64,000 bases of DNA from Amphibacillus xylanus NBRC 15112. Lineage in GTDB: Bacteria; Bacillota; Bacilli; Bacillales; Amphibacillaceae. Shown piece after piece: positions 25,775 through 45,064 of this stretch (positions are counted from its first letter, which is position 1; each line of letters starts with the position of its first letter). The notes beneath the pieces were generated by a model that saw only the letters and a list, made by a program, of their open reading frames with translations, did no database searches and was not told where the DNA came from. The translations under genes and the position numbers were made by a program. Location: contig NC_018704.1 in assembly GCF_000307165.1 (NCBI RefSeq), forward strand, positions 62,001 to 126,000, written 5' to 3'.

Positions 25775-26671
25775 ATGCGCAAGTTATTAATGGGGATTAT
25801 TGTTATTTTAGTCGTAACAAATATTTTAACAGTTGTATTCATGAAAAATGATAAAGAAGACTTAACTGAAGGAACAGAACCGGTTGACGAGATTGATGTG
25901 AAACAACCAGTGGCAAGTATAGATGATCAAGATATTTACTATGACGATTGGGTAGCCTATTTAGAAACAAATTACGGCGAAGAGGCCTTGGCTGAAATGA
26001 TTGATCGATATGTTGTTAAAGAGTTGGCCAATCAACAAAACCTATCTGTTGATCCAAAGATAATCGATCTGGAGGTCTCTTTCTTAGCCACATTGGTTGG
26101 CCAATTACCAGAAAATAAAGTAGAAAAAATTGAGGCAGAATGGCGTGAAAACATCGAGCATCGCTTACTTACAGATATGCTATTTGCAAAAGATGTGACT
26201 ATTTCAGAAGATAAGTTGCGCTCTTATTATGATAAGTATCAATCTCAGTATCAATTCTCGCATAGGGTTGAATTATCACATATCGTTGTAGAAAATCTTG
26301 AAACCGCTAATCGCGTCTATCAAGAGTTAGAAGAAGGAGCAGATTTTAAGGCATTAGCTTATGAGTACAGTATTGATGAAGATTCAAGGTCGGCTGGTGG
26401 TTATCTCGGTTTCTTTACAAAAGAGAGTAGCTTTTTACCGGTGAATTATTTTGAAAAAACAAGGGATATAGAGGAGTATCAGTTTAGTGAACCGTTTTTA
26501 AGCAGTCAAGGTTATGTCATCTTATACTTACATAGGGATTTGCCAACAATAGAATTAGGATTTAATGATTTAAAAGATTATATACGCGTTAAAATCGCAA
26601 TTGAGGAATTAGAAACAACACCATCAATTAAAGATTTTTGGGATGAATTTAATATTGATTGGATATATTGA
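25775..26671 (+). CDS. PrsA-like parvulin foldase (YacD type)
   Basis: 298 residues: one N-terminal membrane anchor (LLMGIIVILVVTNILTVVF, about 3-21; no lipobox Cys, unlike PrsA), then a SurA-N-like helical part and a parvulin domain (about 165-260) with HRVELSHIVV, ADFKALAYEYSID and AGGYLGFF. It is presumably an extracytoplasmic prolyl isomerase or chaperone. B. subtilis yacD lies at the same place between hslO and cysK. It starts 3 bases after hslO, so the two are probably co-transcribed. Confidence 0.85.
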   Translation: MRKLLMGIIVILVVTNILTVVFMKNDKEDLTEGTEPVDEIDVKQPVASIDDQDIYYDDWVAYLETNYGEEALAEMIDRYVVKELANQQNLSVDPKIIDLEVSFLATLVGQLPENKVEKIEAEWRENIEHRLLTDMLFAKDVTISEDKLRSYYDKYQSQYQFSHRVELSHIVVENLETANRVYQELEEGADFKALAYEYSIDEDSRSAGGYLGFFTKESSFLPVNYFEKTRDIEEYQFSEPFLSSQGYVILYLHRDLPTIELGFNDLKDYIRVKIAIEELETTPSIKDFWDEFNIDWIY

Positions 26672-26696
26672 CAAATAAATCCGCATAATGTATTAT
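26668..26696 (+). promoter_or_regulatory. Promoter of cysK
   Basis: TTGACA (26668-26673, overlapping the preceding stop) and TATTAT (26691-26696) are exactly 17 bp apart. No CymR site was recognised with confidence. Confidence 0.75.
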
Positions 26697-26734
26697 TAAA
26701 CTAATAAGTTTACTCGGAATTAGGAGGGTGTTTA

Positions 26735-27658
26735 ATGAAAATTGCAAATTCAATTGCAGAATTAATTGGTAATACACCGATTGTGAAGCTAAATCGTTTG
26801 ACAGGATCCGAAGACGCAGAAGTTTATGCAAAGCTTGAGTATATGAATCCAGGCAGCTCAGTTAAAGACCGTATTGCATTAGCGATGATCGAAGCAGCTG
26901 AAGAAGCAGGATATTTAAATGAGAATTCAACAATTATTGAACCAACAAGTGGAAACACCGGAATAGGAATTGCCATGGTCGCTGCTATAAAAGGGTATCG
27001 TGCAATTTTAGTTATGCCGGATACTATGAGTTTAGAACGAAGAAATTTATTACGTGCTTATGGCGCAGAGCTCATTTTAACACCAGGATCAGGTGGAATG
27101 AATGCAGCTATTAAAAAGGCGAAAGAATTAAGTGAAGAGAAAGGCTACTTTATGCCTCAACAGTTCGAAAACTTTGCCAACCCACTTGTTCACGAAAGAA
27201 CAACAGGAAAAGAAATTGTTGAGCAAATGGGTGATCAACTGGATGCTTTTGTTGCTGGTATTGGAACGGGTGGTACAATTACTGGTGCTGGAAAAGTATT
27301 GAAGGAAAAGTATAAGGATATTAAATTATATGCAGTTGAGCCGACAGACTCAGCAGTATTATCAGGAAAAGAACCTGGCTCTCATAAGATTCAAGGAATT
27401 GGTGCTGGTTTTATTCCTAAAGTATTAGACACAGATATTTATGATGAAATTATTACAGTAACAAATGATCAAGCATATGAAACATCACGTGAAGTGGCTA
27501 GACTTGAAGGGTTATTAGGTGGAGTCTCTTCAGGGGCTGCATTATATGCGGCTAAACAGGTTGCAAAGTCACTTGGTAAAGGAAAGAAAGTTCTAGCGAT
27601 TATACCAAGTAATGGGGAGCGCTATTTATCTACTCCACTTTATCAATTTGAAGATTAA
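26735..27658 (+). CDS. cysK: Cysteine synthase A
   Basis: 307 residues, PLP fold type II. The PLP Lys is Lys44 in [17 protein letters not shown] (near 69-79) and the phosphate loop [10 protein letters not shown] are intact. It makes cysteine from O-acetylserine, the product of the CysE encoded at 54.4 kb. Start after AGGAGGG. It has its own promoter and terminator. Confidence 0.96.
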   Translation: MKIANSIAELIGNTPIVKLNRLTGSEDAEVYAKLEYMNPGSSVKDRIALAMIEAAEEAGYLNENSTIIEPTSGNTGIGIAMVAAIKGYRAILVMPDTMSLERRNLLRAYGAELILTPGSGGMNAAIKKAKELSEEKGYFMPQQFENFANPLVHERTTGKEIVEQMGDQLDAFVAGIGTGGTITGAGKVLKEKYKDIKLYAVEPTDSAVLSGKEPGSHKIQGIGAGFIPKVLDTDIYDEIITVTNDQAYETSREVARLEGLLGGVSSGAALYAAKQVAKSLGKGKKVLAIIPSNGERYLSTPLYQFED

Positions 27659-27666
27659 TGTTTTTG

Positions 27667-27705
27667 AAGCAACTCTCAATTTTCTTTCGGGAGTTGCTTT
27701 TTTTA
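27667..27705 (+). terminator. Intrinsic terminator after cysK
   Basis: AAGCAACTC pairs with GAGTTGCTT and is followed by eight T. In B. subtilis pabB-pabA-pabC lie between cysK and the fol genes; here only about 160 bases separate cysK and folP. Confidence 0.85.
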
Positions 27706-27819
27706 TGTAAAATAATGTTATGATATAGTGAGAAGATATTAATATAAAACCGTCTAAAAAAGCTGCTAATTGCCGATAAATGGTGTTAAAATGAAATAAA
27801 AACATAAGGGTGAATAAAT

Positions 27820-28647
27820 TTGAACCAATCAATTGTAACGAAAAATGGACTTTTAAACTTTAAAGATAAAACGATGATTATGGGAATTTTAAATGTAACA
27901 CCTGATTCATTCTCTGATGGTGGTAAATATAATCATGTGAATCGAGCAGTTGAACAGGCGAAAAAAATGGTAGCTGATGGTGCTGATATTATTGATATTG
28001 GGGGAGAGTCGACAAGGCCAGGCTATACACCAGTGAGTATAGCGGATGAAATAAATAGAGTTGTTCCTGCTATTGAAGCAATTAACCGAACGTTATCTAC
28101 TCCGATATCTATTGATACATTTAAAGCTGAAACTGCAAAGGCTGCCATTGAGGCAGGCGCTTCAATTATTAACGATATTTGGGGAGCGAAGTATGATCCC
28201 GATATAGCTAAAGTAGCAGCAGAATATAATGTGCCAATTATATTAATGCATAATCGAGAGGAAGCGATCTATAACGACTTAATCGCTGATATGGAACGCG
28301 ATCTCCGAGAAAGTATCGCGATTGCAAAAGCAAATGGCGTTAAAGACAATCAAATTATTTTGGATCCAGGCGTTGGTTTTGCTAAAAGTATGGATGAGAA
28401 CCTGGAAGTAATACGTCATTTGGATCGCTTTAAAGCAATGGGCTACCCATTACTATTGGGTGTGTCTAGAAAGAGAGTCATTGGTCACGTGTTAGACCTG
28501 CCGATAGGTGAGAGAGATGAAGGAACTGGTGCGATAACAGGATACGGCATTACGAAAGGTGCCGATATTGTCCGTGTACATAATGTCTTGATGAATGCGC
28601 GTATTGCTAAAATGACAGATGCGCTGGTTGGGAAGGGTGACAAGTAA
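27820..28647 (+). CDS. folP: Dihydropteroate synthase
   Basis: 275 residues, TIM barrel. MGILNVTPDSFSDGGK (near 21-36) and DIIDIGGESTRPG (near 56-68) bind the pterin; LDPGVGFAKS and GVSRKR are present. It joins p-aminobenzoate to the pterin pyrophosphate and is the sulfonamide target. TTG start with AAGGGTGA 7 bases before. First gene of folP-folB-folK-yazB, with no gap to folB. Confidence 0.95.
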   Translation: MNQSIVTKNGLLNFKDKTMIMGILNVTPDSFSDGGKYNHVNRAVEQAKKMVADGADIIDIGGESTRPGYTPVSIADEINRVVPAIEAINRTLSTPISIDTFKAETAKAAIEAGASIINDIWGAKYDPDIAKVAAEYNVPIILMHNREEAIYNDLIADMERDLRESIAIAKANGVKDNQIILDPGVGFAKSMDENLEVIRHLDRFKAMGYPLLLGVSRKRVIGHVLDLPIGERDEGTGAITGYGITKGADIVRVHNVLMNARIAKMTDALVGKGDK

Positions 28648-29019
28648 TTGGATAAAATATATTTGAATCAATTAGCATTCTATGGTTATCATGGTGTTCT
28701 AAAAGAAGAAAATGAGTTGGGGCAAACTTTTATGGTTGATCTAGAATTACTTTTAGATTTAAAAAAAGCAGGAGTGTCTGACCAAGTAACTGACTCAATT
28801 CATTATGGTGAAGTTTATCAAAAGGTGAAAGAGATTGTAGAAGGAAAGCCGGTTGCGTTAATTGAGGCTCTAGCTGAAAAAATTGCCTCTGAGCTTATTA
28901 CGCAATATGACAAACTCTGTGCATGTAAAGTTAAAGTGATTAAACCTAATCCGCCAATCGCAGGACATTATCAGTCAGTTGCTGTTGAAATTTACCGGGA
29001 GAAAACAGACTATGAATAA
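28648..29019 (+). CDS. folB: Dihydroneopterin aldolase
   Basis: 123 residues, T-fold. Substrate-binding motif LAFYGYHGVLKEE near 8-20, catalytic Tyr/Lys region, and VKVIKPNPPIAGHYQSVAVEI near the end. It starts with TTG immediately after the folP stop and overlaps folK by 8 bases, so all are translated together. Confidence 0.94.
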   Translation: MDKIYLNQLAFYGYHGVLKEENELGQTFMVDLELLLDLKKAGVSDQVTDSIHYGEVYQKVKEIVEGKPVALIEALAEKIASELITQYDKLCACKVKVIKPNPPIAGHYQSVAVEIYREKTDYE

Positions 29020-29542
29020 GGCTTATATTGCATTAGGATCGAATATTAATCCGCGAAATGAATTTTTAGAACAAGCTATTAATGAAATTGAGCAAATTAA
29101 ACAGACTTCTATTGTTAAATTATCGAGTATTTATGAGACTGATCCAGTAGGATTTGAGGATCAAGAAAAGTTTTTGAATCAAGTGATTGAGATCGAAACG
29201 AACTGTTCAGCCGTTGAATTGTTAGAAGAATGCCAGATGATCGAACGGAAATTAGGAAGAAAACGTGAAGTAAGATGGGGACCACGGACAATTGACCTTG
29301 ACATTTTGCTATATAATCAAGAAAATATAATGATGAATCAATTAGTTATACCTCATCCTCGTATGCACGTTAGAGCATTTGTATTAGTTCCATTAGTTGA
29401 AGTGAATCCGAATTTGGTGATTCCTACAATTAATAAAACTGTAACCGAGCAATTATCACTAATCACAAATGAAGAAAAAAGAGGTGTCGTTAAATGGATC
29501 AAGAAAGATGGGGAAGACGGATCAAAGCTTACCGAAAGTTAA
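29012..29542 (+). CDS. folK: 6-hydroxymethyl-7,8-dihydropterin pyrophosphokinase
   Basis: About 176 residues. IALGSNINPR at the start, YETDPVG (near 43), and RWGPRTIDLDILLYN (Mg-binding D-x-D, near 91-105) identify HPPK. ATG at 29012 lies within the folB stop region (TATGAATAA) and starts the family sequence directly; an earlier in-frame ATG at 28979 would add 11 unrelated residues. Confidence 0.95.
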   Translation: MNKAYIALGSNINPRNEFLEQAINEIEQIKQTSIVKLSSIYETDPVGFEDQEKFLNQVIEIETNCSAVELLEECQMIERKLGRKREVRWGPRTIDLDILLYNQENIMMNQLVIPHPRMHVRAFVLVPLVEVNPNLVIPTINKTVTEQLSLITNEEKRGVVKWIKKDGEDGSKLTES

Positions 29543-29706
29543 AAGGCTATACTCAGGTTGAATTCTCAGATGCAATAGGCGTTTCATTATCTATTGTTGG
29601 GGAAATTGAACGTGGAAAGCGAAAACCAACTAAGGAATTTTTAGAAAGAACAGTTGAGACTCTTGGTGTACCTCTTGTGGAACTTGAACCACCTCATGAA
29701 AAATGA
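29494..29706 (+). CDS. yazB: XRE-type helix-turn-helix protein YazB
   Basis: A 70-residue protein consisting of a single Cro/C1 helix-turn-helix (TQVEFSDAIGVSLSIVGEIERGKRKPT). It starts 49 bases inside folK, as the homologue does in B. subtilis. Its target is unknown. In B. subtilis dusB follows; here lysS comes next after about 150 bases, so dusB is missing at this site. Confidence 0.85.
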   Translation: MDQERWGRRIKAYRKLKGYTQVEFSDAIGVSLSIVGEIERGKRKPTKEFLERTVETLGVPLVELEPPHEK

Positions 29707-29837
29707 AAACCATAATTGACGATCCCTTGTTAACGCAATTAGTAAAATTAGCCATATTTTAATTAGTTAAAAAGGTTAGATAATGATGGTATGCTATGGT
29801 AAACTAATGAACAATATTATATAAGAAGATAATCTAG

Positions 29838-31337
<1,500 letters not shown>

Positions 31338-31389
31338 GATAAGTTCTTCTATAAATATATAATTATTTTAGTAAATTTGAAATTTGAGT

Positions 31390-31478
31390 AATAAGTTCCT
31401 ATTGTAAGGGGAAGATAATGAAAGAGGCCATGGCGCTACACTCATAAATCTAATTACAAATAGGAACTTATTTTATTT
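31390..31478 (+). terminator. Long-loop terminator between lysS and the rRNA operons
   Basis: AATAAGTTCCTATTGTA (from 31390) pairs with TACAAATAGGAACTTATT (ending near 31472; one bulged A) across a loop of about 45 bases, and TTTATTTTT follows. The loop contains a GAGGCCATGGCGC stretch of unknown meaning. Confidence 0.65.
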
Positions 31479-31489
31479 TTAAAAAAGTG

Positions 31490-31518
31490 TTGACGAAGTG
31501 AAATTATCGTGTTATATT
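31490..31518 (+). promoter_or_regulatory. rRNA promoter P1
   Basis: TTGACG (31490-31495) and TATATT (31513-31518), 17 bp apart, are preceded by A/T-rich DNA that could act as an UP element. Confidence 0.75.
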
Positions 31519-31573
31519 AATCAAGTCGCCAAAATTGGTCAGCAAAAATTAAAAAAGTTTTTTAAAAAAGTTG

Positions 31574-31603
31574 TTGACATTTGAACGGCAGTCAGTATAT
31601 AAT
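31574..31603 (+). promoter_or_regulatory. rRNA promoter P2
   Basis: Perfect TTGACA (31574-31579) and TATAAT (31598-31603), 18 bp apart, about 135 bases before 16S. An A/T tract (AAAAAAGTTTTTTAAAAAAG) lies just upstream. Confidence 0.85.
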
Positions 31604-31635
31604 ATAAAAGCTGTCGCAAACGAAGGCAGTAACAA

Positions 31636-31736
31636 TTGATCTTTGAAAACTGAATCCAAACAACGAAAGATGTTAAGAAAAAATAAGTAAGAAGAAGCTA
31701 GTGCTTCAAAATTGAGTTAATCGTAACTCTATCAAT
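31636..31736 (+). other. 16S leader with boxA-like antitermination and processing stem
   Basis: GATCTTTGAAAACTGAATCC begins the leader. It resembles the rrn boxA, and its sequence through CAAACAAC is complementary to GTTGTTTGGTTCAGTTTT in the 16S-23S spacer (33502-33527), giving the stem that RNase III would cut to release 16S. Confidence 0.75.
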
Positions 31737-36621
<4,885 letters not shown>

Positions 36622-36757
36622 AAAACAAAAAGCGAAAGCGACTGTTCAGCATTGAATTTGATGACACTTGTCAGGTGCATTTCTTATCTAGTTTTCAGGA
36701 TATATTTTCACGAAGTGAATAGAAGAAGAAACTTTTAAAAAAACTTTTAAAAAACAC

Positions 36758-36786
36758 TTGCTTTTATTCGGAAAAGTGAATATAAT
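36758..36786 (+). promoter_or_regulatory. Internal promoter between 23S and 5S, copy 1
   Basis: TTGCTT (36758-36763) and TATAAT (36781-36786) are 17 bp apart, 25 bases before the 5S gene. The matching spacer of copy 2 lacks it. It could drive 5S, the nine tRNAs and the second rRNA operon. Confidence 0.65.
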
Positions 36787-36811
36787 ATATCTTGTCCTTG
36801 AAAATAATATG

Positions 36812-36924
36812 TCTGGTGACAATAGCGAAGAGGTCACACCTGTTCCCATACCGAACACAGAAGTTAAGCTCTTCAGCGCCGATGGTAGTTGGTTTTTGCC
36901 TGCGAGAGTAGGACGTCGCCAAGC
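36812..36924 (+). rRNA. rrf: 5S ribosomal RNA, copy 1
   Basis: TCTGGTGACAATAGCGAAGAGG to GGACGTCGCCAAGC with the standard CCCATACCGAACACAGAAGTTAAGC core. About 113 bases. It differs from copy 2 at a few places, some of them paired. Confidence 0.95.
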
Positions 36925-36928
36925 ATAC

Positions 36929-37004
36929 GGAGGATTAGCTCAGCTGGGAGAGCACCTGCCTTACAAGCAGGGGGTCGCAGGTTCGAGCCCTGCATCCTCC
37001 ACCA
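36929..37004 (+). tRNA. tRNA-Val (TAC)
   Basis: 76 bases from GGAGGATTAGCTCAG to CATCCTCCACCA, anticodon TAC in CCTTACAAG; CCA encoded. First of nine tRNAs, in the same order as the B. subtilis trnJ set. Confidence 0.96.
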
Positions 37005-37007
37005 TAT

Positions 37008-37083
<76 letters not shown>

Positions 37084-37104
37084 TTCTAACAACTCATTAT
37101 AGAT

Positions 37105-37180
37105 GAGCCATTAGCTCAGTCGGTAGAGCATCTGACTTTTAATCAGAGGGTCGAAGGTTCGAATCCTTCATGGCTCACCA
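37105..37180 (+). tRNA. tRNA-Lys (TTT)
   Basis: 76 bases, GAGCCATTAGCTCAG to CATGGCTCACCA, anticodon TTT in CTTTTAATC. Confidence 0.96.
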
Positions 37181-37187
37181 TCCACAC

Positions 37188-37272
37188 GCGGGTGTGGCGG
37201 AACTGGCAGACGCGCTAGACTTAGGATCTAGTGTCTTACGACGTGGGGGTTCAAATCCCTTCACCCGCACCA
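37188..37272 (+). tRNA. tRNA-Leu (TAG)
   Basis: 85 bases with a class II variable arm, GCGGGTGTGGCGGAAC to CACCCGCACCA, anticodon TAG in CTTAGGATC. Confidence 0.95.
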
Positions 37273-37290
37273 AAATAATTTAATATATAC

Positions 37291-37365
37291 GCGGAAGTAG
37301 TTCAGTGGTAGAACACCACCTTGCCAAGGTGGGGGTCGCGGGTTCGAATCCCGTCTTCCGCTCCA
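37291..37365 (+). tRNA. tRNA-Gly (GCC)
   Basis: 75 bases, GCGGAAGTAGTTCAGTG to TCTTCCGCTCCA, anticodon GCC in TTGCCAAGG. Confidence 0.96.
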
Positions 37366-37410
37366 AGGATTTAATCATTTAGTTTGCCAGGTGATTAAAA
37401 ACATATCCTT

Positions 37411-37499
37411 GCCGGGGTGGCGGAACTGGCAGACGCACAGGACTTAAAATCCTGCGGTAGGTAACTACCGTACCGGTTCGATTCCGGTCCTCGGCACCA
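37411..37499 (+). tRNA. tRNA-Leu (TAA)
   Basis: 89 bases with a long variable arm (CGGTAGGTAACTACCG), GCCGGGGTGGCGG to CCTCGGCACCA, anticodon TAA in CTTAAAATC. Confidence 0.95.
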
Positions 37500-37502
37500 T
37501 AA

Positions 37503-37579
37503 GCGCCCGTAGCTCAATTGGATAGAGTGCTTGACTACGGATCAAGAGGTTAGGGGTTCGACTCCTCTCGGGCGCGCCA
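37503..37579 (+). tRNA. tRNA-Arg (ACG)
   Basis: 77 bases, GCGCCCGTAGCTCAATTGG to CGGGCGCGCCA, anticodon ACG in CTACGGATC. Confidence 0.95.
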
Positions 37580-37583
37580 TTTA

Positions 37584-37660
37584 CGGGAAGTAGCTCAGCT
37601 TGGTAGAGCACTTGGTTTGGGACCAAGGGGTCGCAGGTTCGAATCCTGTCTTCCCGACCA
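37584..37660 (+). tRNA. tRNA-Pro (TGG)
   Basis: 77 bases, CGGGAAGTAGCTCAGC to CTTCCCGACCA, anticodon TGG in TTTGGGACC. Confidence 0.95.
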
Positions 37661-37684
37661 TTTAACACAATAATTTTTAATTGT

Positions 37685-37760
37685 GGGGCCTTAGCTCAGC
37701 TGGGAGAGCGCCTGCCTTGCACGCAGGAGGTCAGCGGTTCGATCCCGCTAGGCTCCACCA
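37685..37760 (+). tRNA. tRNA-Ala (TGC)
   Basis: 76 bases, GGGGCCTTAGCTCAGC to AGGCTCCACCA, anticodon TGC in CTTGCACGC. The boxA-like leader of the next 16S begins only about six bases after its CCA. Confidence 0.96.
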
Positions 37761-37863
37761 TTTTTGTTCTTTGAAAACTGAATCCAAACAACGAAAGATG
37801 TTAAGAAAAACAAGTAAGAAGAAGCTAGTGCTTCAAAATTGAGTTAATCGTAACTCTATCAAT
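37761..37863 (+). other. Leader of the second 16S, without a promoter
   Basis: TTCTTTGAAAACTGAATCC starts right after tRNA-Ala and repeats the first leader (31640-31736) almost base for base. No -35/-10 pair and no terminator are seen between the tRNA and 16S, so copy 2 seems to be transcribed from upstream. Confidence 0.8.
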
Positions 37864-42843
<4,980 letters not shown>

Positions 42844-43061
42844 AAAACAAAAAGCGAAAGCGACTGTTCAATAGCGTACGGATAGATAAGACAGACCGTC
42901 GCACAGTGTATTTCTGTGCAAAGGGATGGATTAACTATACGCTAGCTATTAGGAGCTTGAGCTAGATTAATTAAAAAGCTGAACCAACCGTTCAGCATTG
43001 AATTTGATGACACTTGTCAGGTGCATTTCTTATCTAGTTTTCAGGGTATATAACCTGTAGG
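42844..43061 (+). other. 23S-5S spacer of copy 2
   Basis: About 218 bases. After AAAGCGAAAGCGACTGTTCA it has an insert (about 42870-42990) absent from copy 1, which forms a hairpin (TAGCGTA ... TATACGCTA with inner GCACAGTGTATTTCTGTGC). The shared 23S processing strand TTCTTATCTAGTTTTCAGG follows. No promoter like that of copy 1 is seen. Confidence 0.75.
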
Positions 43062-43174
43062 TTTAGTGACAATAGCGAAGAGGTCACACCTGTTCCCATA
43101 CCGAACACAGAAGTTAAGCTCTTCAGCGCCGATGGTAGTTGGGTTTTCCCTGCGAGAGTAGGACGTCGCTAAGC
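43062..43174 (+). rRNA. rrf: 5S ribosomal RNA, copy 2
   Basis: TTTAGTGACAATAGCGAAGAGG to GGACGTCGCTAAGC, about 113 bases, with paired differences from copy 1 in the terminal helix. Confidence 0.95.
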
Positions 43175-43182
43175 AAGTGAAA

Positions 43183-43216
43183 AACCTTCAAGATATATAA
43201 TCTTGAAGGTTTTTTA
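43183..43216 (+). terminator. Terminator of the tandem rRNA operons
   Basis: AACCTTCAAGA pairs perfectly with TCTTGAAGGTT and is followed by T5. It is the only strong terminator seen between 31.5 and 43.2 kb. Confidence 0.92.
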
Positions 43217-43347
43217 GTGTTTATAAAAAAGGTATATTGGAAAGATATATAACTGTAAATAACTATATACTATATAATAGTGGTGATCTATGTTATAGTT
43301 AATTATTAGCAATATATAATTTATTATGAAAAAAAGTGAGGCTATTT

Positions 43348-44190
43348 ATGAAAAAAATTGCTTGGATTACAGATAGTACGTGTGGTTTATCTCAGGAGTT
43401 TATAGAGGCTAACAATATTTATGTTTTGCCAATGATTGTTATTATAGATCATAAATCTTATCGAGAAGATATTGATATTTCAAAAGATGATGTTTATAAA
43501 TTATTAGAACAGTATGGAGAGGGCGCAAAAACAAGTCAGCCTCCTTATGGTGAATTTATAGAGTTATATAAAAAGTTAAAAAGTGAATATGATTATGGTA
43601 TTGCTATTCATGCTTCTAGTCAGCTGACAGGAACCTACCAAAGTTCAATGAGTGCTGCGCAGATGGAGGAGTTCCCAGTAGAGGTTATTGATTCGAAAAT
43701 AGGATCATATGCTTTAGGTAAGATGATTAAACAGGGATTAAAGATGGAGCGAGAAGGAAAGTCTTATGAAGAGATCGTGTCCACACTGAAAACTTATCCA
43801 GATAAAGCAGAAATGTATTTGTTGCCGAAAAGTTTAGATCAATTAAAACGTAGTGGTCGAGTAAGTACAACGCAAGCTGTATTTGCAAATTTACTAAAAA
43901 TAAATTTAGTTTTACAGTTTGAAAACGGTAAAGTTATTGTAGAAGAGAAAATTAGAAGTCATAAGAAAGCCGTACAACATTTATTTAATAAAGTTGGTGA
44001 CGTATATAGAAGTGGTGCGGTTCAGGAAATTGGTATTATGCATGCCGGTGCAAAAGAAGTAGCGGAGCAATGGAAACTGGAATTCAGTAAATTGTATAAA
44101 GACTTAGCAATAAAGATTGAACCGTTAGTACCAGTTGCAGGTATCCACACAGGTCATGGTACAATGGCTATAGCTTGGTTAAGAAAATGA
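43348..44190 (+). CDS. DegV family fatty-acid-binding protein
   Basis: 280 residues, full DegV length. WITDSTCGLS at the start, the SQLTGTYQSS loop near 94-103 (here SQ-L-T-G rather than S-x-L-S-G) and VAGIHTGHGTMAIAW near the end are the family marks. DegV/FakB proteins bind fatty acids for phosphorylation by FakA; a role in lipid uptake is by family only. The ATG at 43348 follows GTGAGG; a GTG at 43336 is in frame but lacks a site. It lies between the rRNA terminator and mgtC-like, not its B. subtilis place. Confidence 0.88.
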   Translation: MKKIAWITDSTCGLSQEFIEANNIYVLPMIVIIDHKSYREDIDISKDDVYKLLEQYGEGAKTSQPPYGEFIELYKKLKSEYDYGIAIHASSQLTGTYQSSMSAAQMEEFPVEVIDSKIGSYALGKMIKQGLKMEREGKSYEEIVSTLKTYPDKAEMYLLPKSLDQLKRSGRVSTTQAVFANLLKINLVLQFENGKVIVEEKIRSHKKAVQHLFNKVGDVYRSGAVQEIGIMHAGAKEVAEQWKLEFSKLYKDLAIKIEPLVPVAGIHTGHGTMAIAWLRK

Positions 44191-44291
44191 GTTGAGATAA
44201 TAAATAGATTTCCGTAAAAGGGATCTATTTATTTTTCTTAAAATTAATATTTTTAGTCGTTTAGATAACAGATTGGAGGATGATGATAAGG

Positions 44292-44987
44292 ATGAGTGAA
44301 ATCTTTAACTCTGATTTTTTTGTTATGAGTATGCGGTTGCTGTTGGCGCTGTTGTTATCTGGAATTATTGGTTTTGAAAGAGAAATTAACAGACATTCAG
44401 CAGGATTTCGCACGCATATATTAGTTGGTGTAAGTTCGTGTTTAATGATGTTATTGTCACTATACGGGTTCCAAAAGTATTTCGATGAAGTTCCTGATTT
44501 TGTTAGATTCGATCCAGCAAGAATCCCATCATATGTTATTAGTGGTATTGGATTTCTAGGAGCAGGGACAATCATTGTAACGGGTGTGAATGTAAAAGGC
44601 TTAACTACTGCTGCATCAATTTGGGCTGTTGCAGGATTAGGCTTAGTTGTCGGTGTTGGTATGATAGAAATTGCAATTTTAACAACTGGAATTATAGTTT
44701 TTAGTTTATTTTTCCTTAATAATGTTGAGAAACTAATTAATAAAAAAGAAAACAGAAAGAATCTAGTGTTAACTGTTACGGAAGTTGAACAAATTAATCA
44801 AATTTTTTCTCAATTCAATACGTATGATGTAACAGTTAGGAGTATTAACTTTGAAAAGAAGGATCAAGCAAACACAGTTATTATCTTTGATGTTTTAATC
44901 GGAAAAAACACAGTGATCAATGATCTTTATCATGCGTTATTAAGTATAGATCAAGTAAAACAGGTCAAAGATATGGAAGTTGTGTAA
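44292..44987 (+). CDS. MgtC/SapB family membrane protein
   Basis: About 231 residues. Four or five membrane segments with the MgtC motifs LSGIIGFEREINRHSAGFRTHILVGVSSCL (near 18-47) and GIGFLGAGTIIV, GLTTAASIWAVAGLG; then a soluble ACT-like C-terminal domain (about 155-231). The family is linked to Mg2+ homeostasis and ATP-synthase control, but this long form is uncharacterised. The start is uncertain between ATG 44280, 44283 and 44292 after GGAGG at 44275. Confidence 0.88.
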   Translation: MSEIFNSDFFVMSMRLLLALLLSGIIGFEREINRHSAGFRTHILVGVSSCLMMLLSLYGFQKYFDEVPDFVRFDPARIPSYVISGIGFLGAGTIIVTGVNVKGLTTAASIWAVAGLGLVVGVGMIEIAILTTGIIVFSLFFLNNVEKLINKKENRKNLVLTVTEVEQINQIFSQFNTYDVTVRSINFEKKDQANTVIIFDVLIGKNTVINDLYHALLSIDQVKQVKDMEVV

Positions 44988-44990
44988 TAT

Positions 44991-45019
44991 TTGCATCTCG
45001 TTCAGAAGCAGTATAAAAT
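44991..45019 (+). promoter_or_regulatory. Promoter of the ctsR operon
   Basis: TTGCAT (44991-44996) and TAAAAT (45014-45019), 17 bp apart, just upstream of the CtsR operator. Confidence 0.65.
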
Positions 45020-45027
45020 ATAGTTAT

Positions 45028-45044
45028 AGTCAAATATAGTCAAA
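45028..45044 (+). promoter_or_regulatory. CtsR operator
   Basis: AGTCAAATATAGTCAAA is a full match to the CtsR heptad direct repeat (RGTCAAA-NAN-RGTCAAA). It covers the transcription start area, so CtsR would repress its own operon with clpC. Confidence 0.92.
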
Positions 45045-45064
45045 GTCAAGCGGGAGGAGAAAAG

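Noticed and set aside
37465-37668. Minus-strand frame of 67 codons across the tRNA cluster (product with EDRIRTCDP- and GIEPVR-like phrases)
   Set aside because: It is the antisense of tRNA-Leu, tRNA-Arg and tRNA-Pro; such phrases are a known annotation artefact of tRNA complements.
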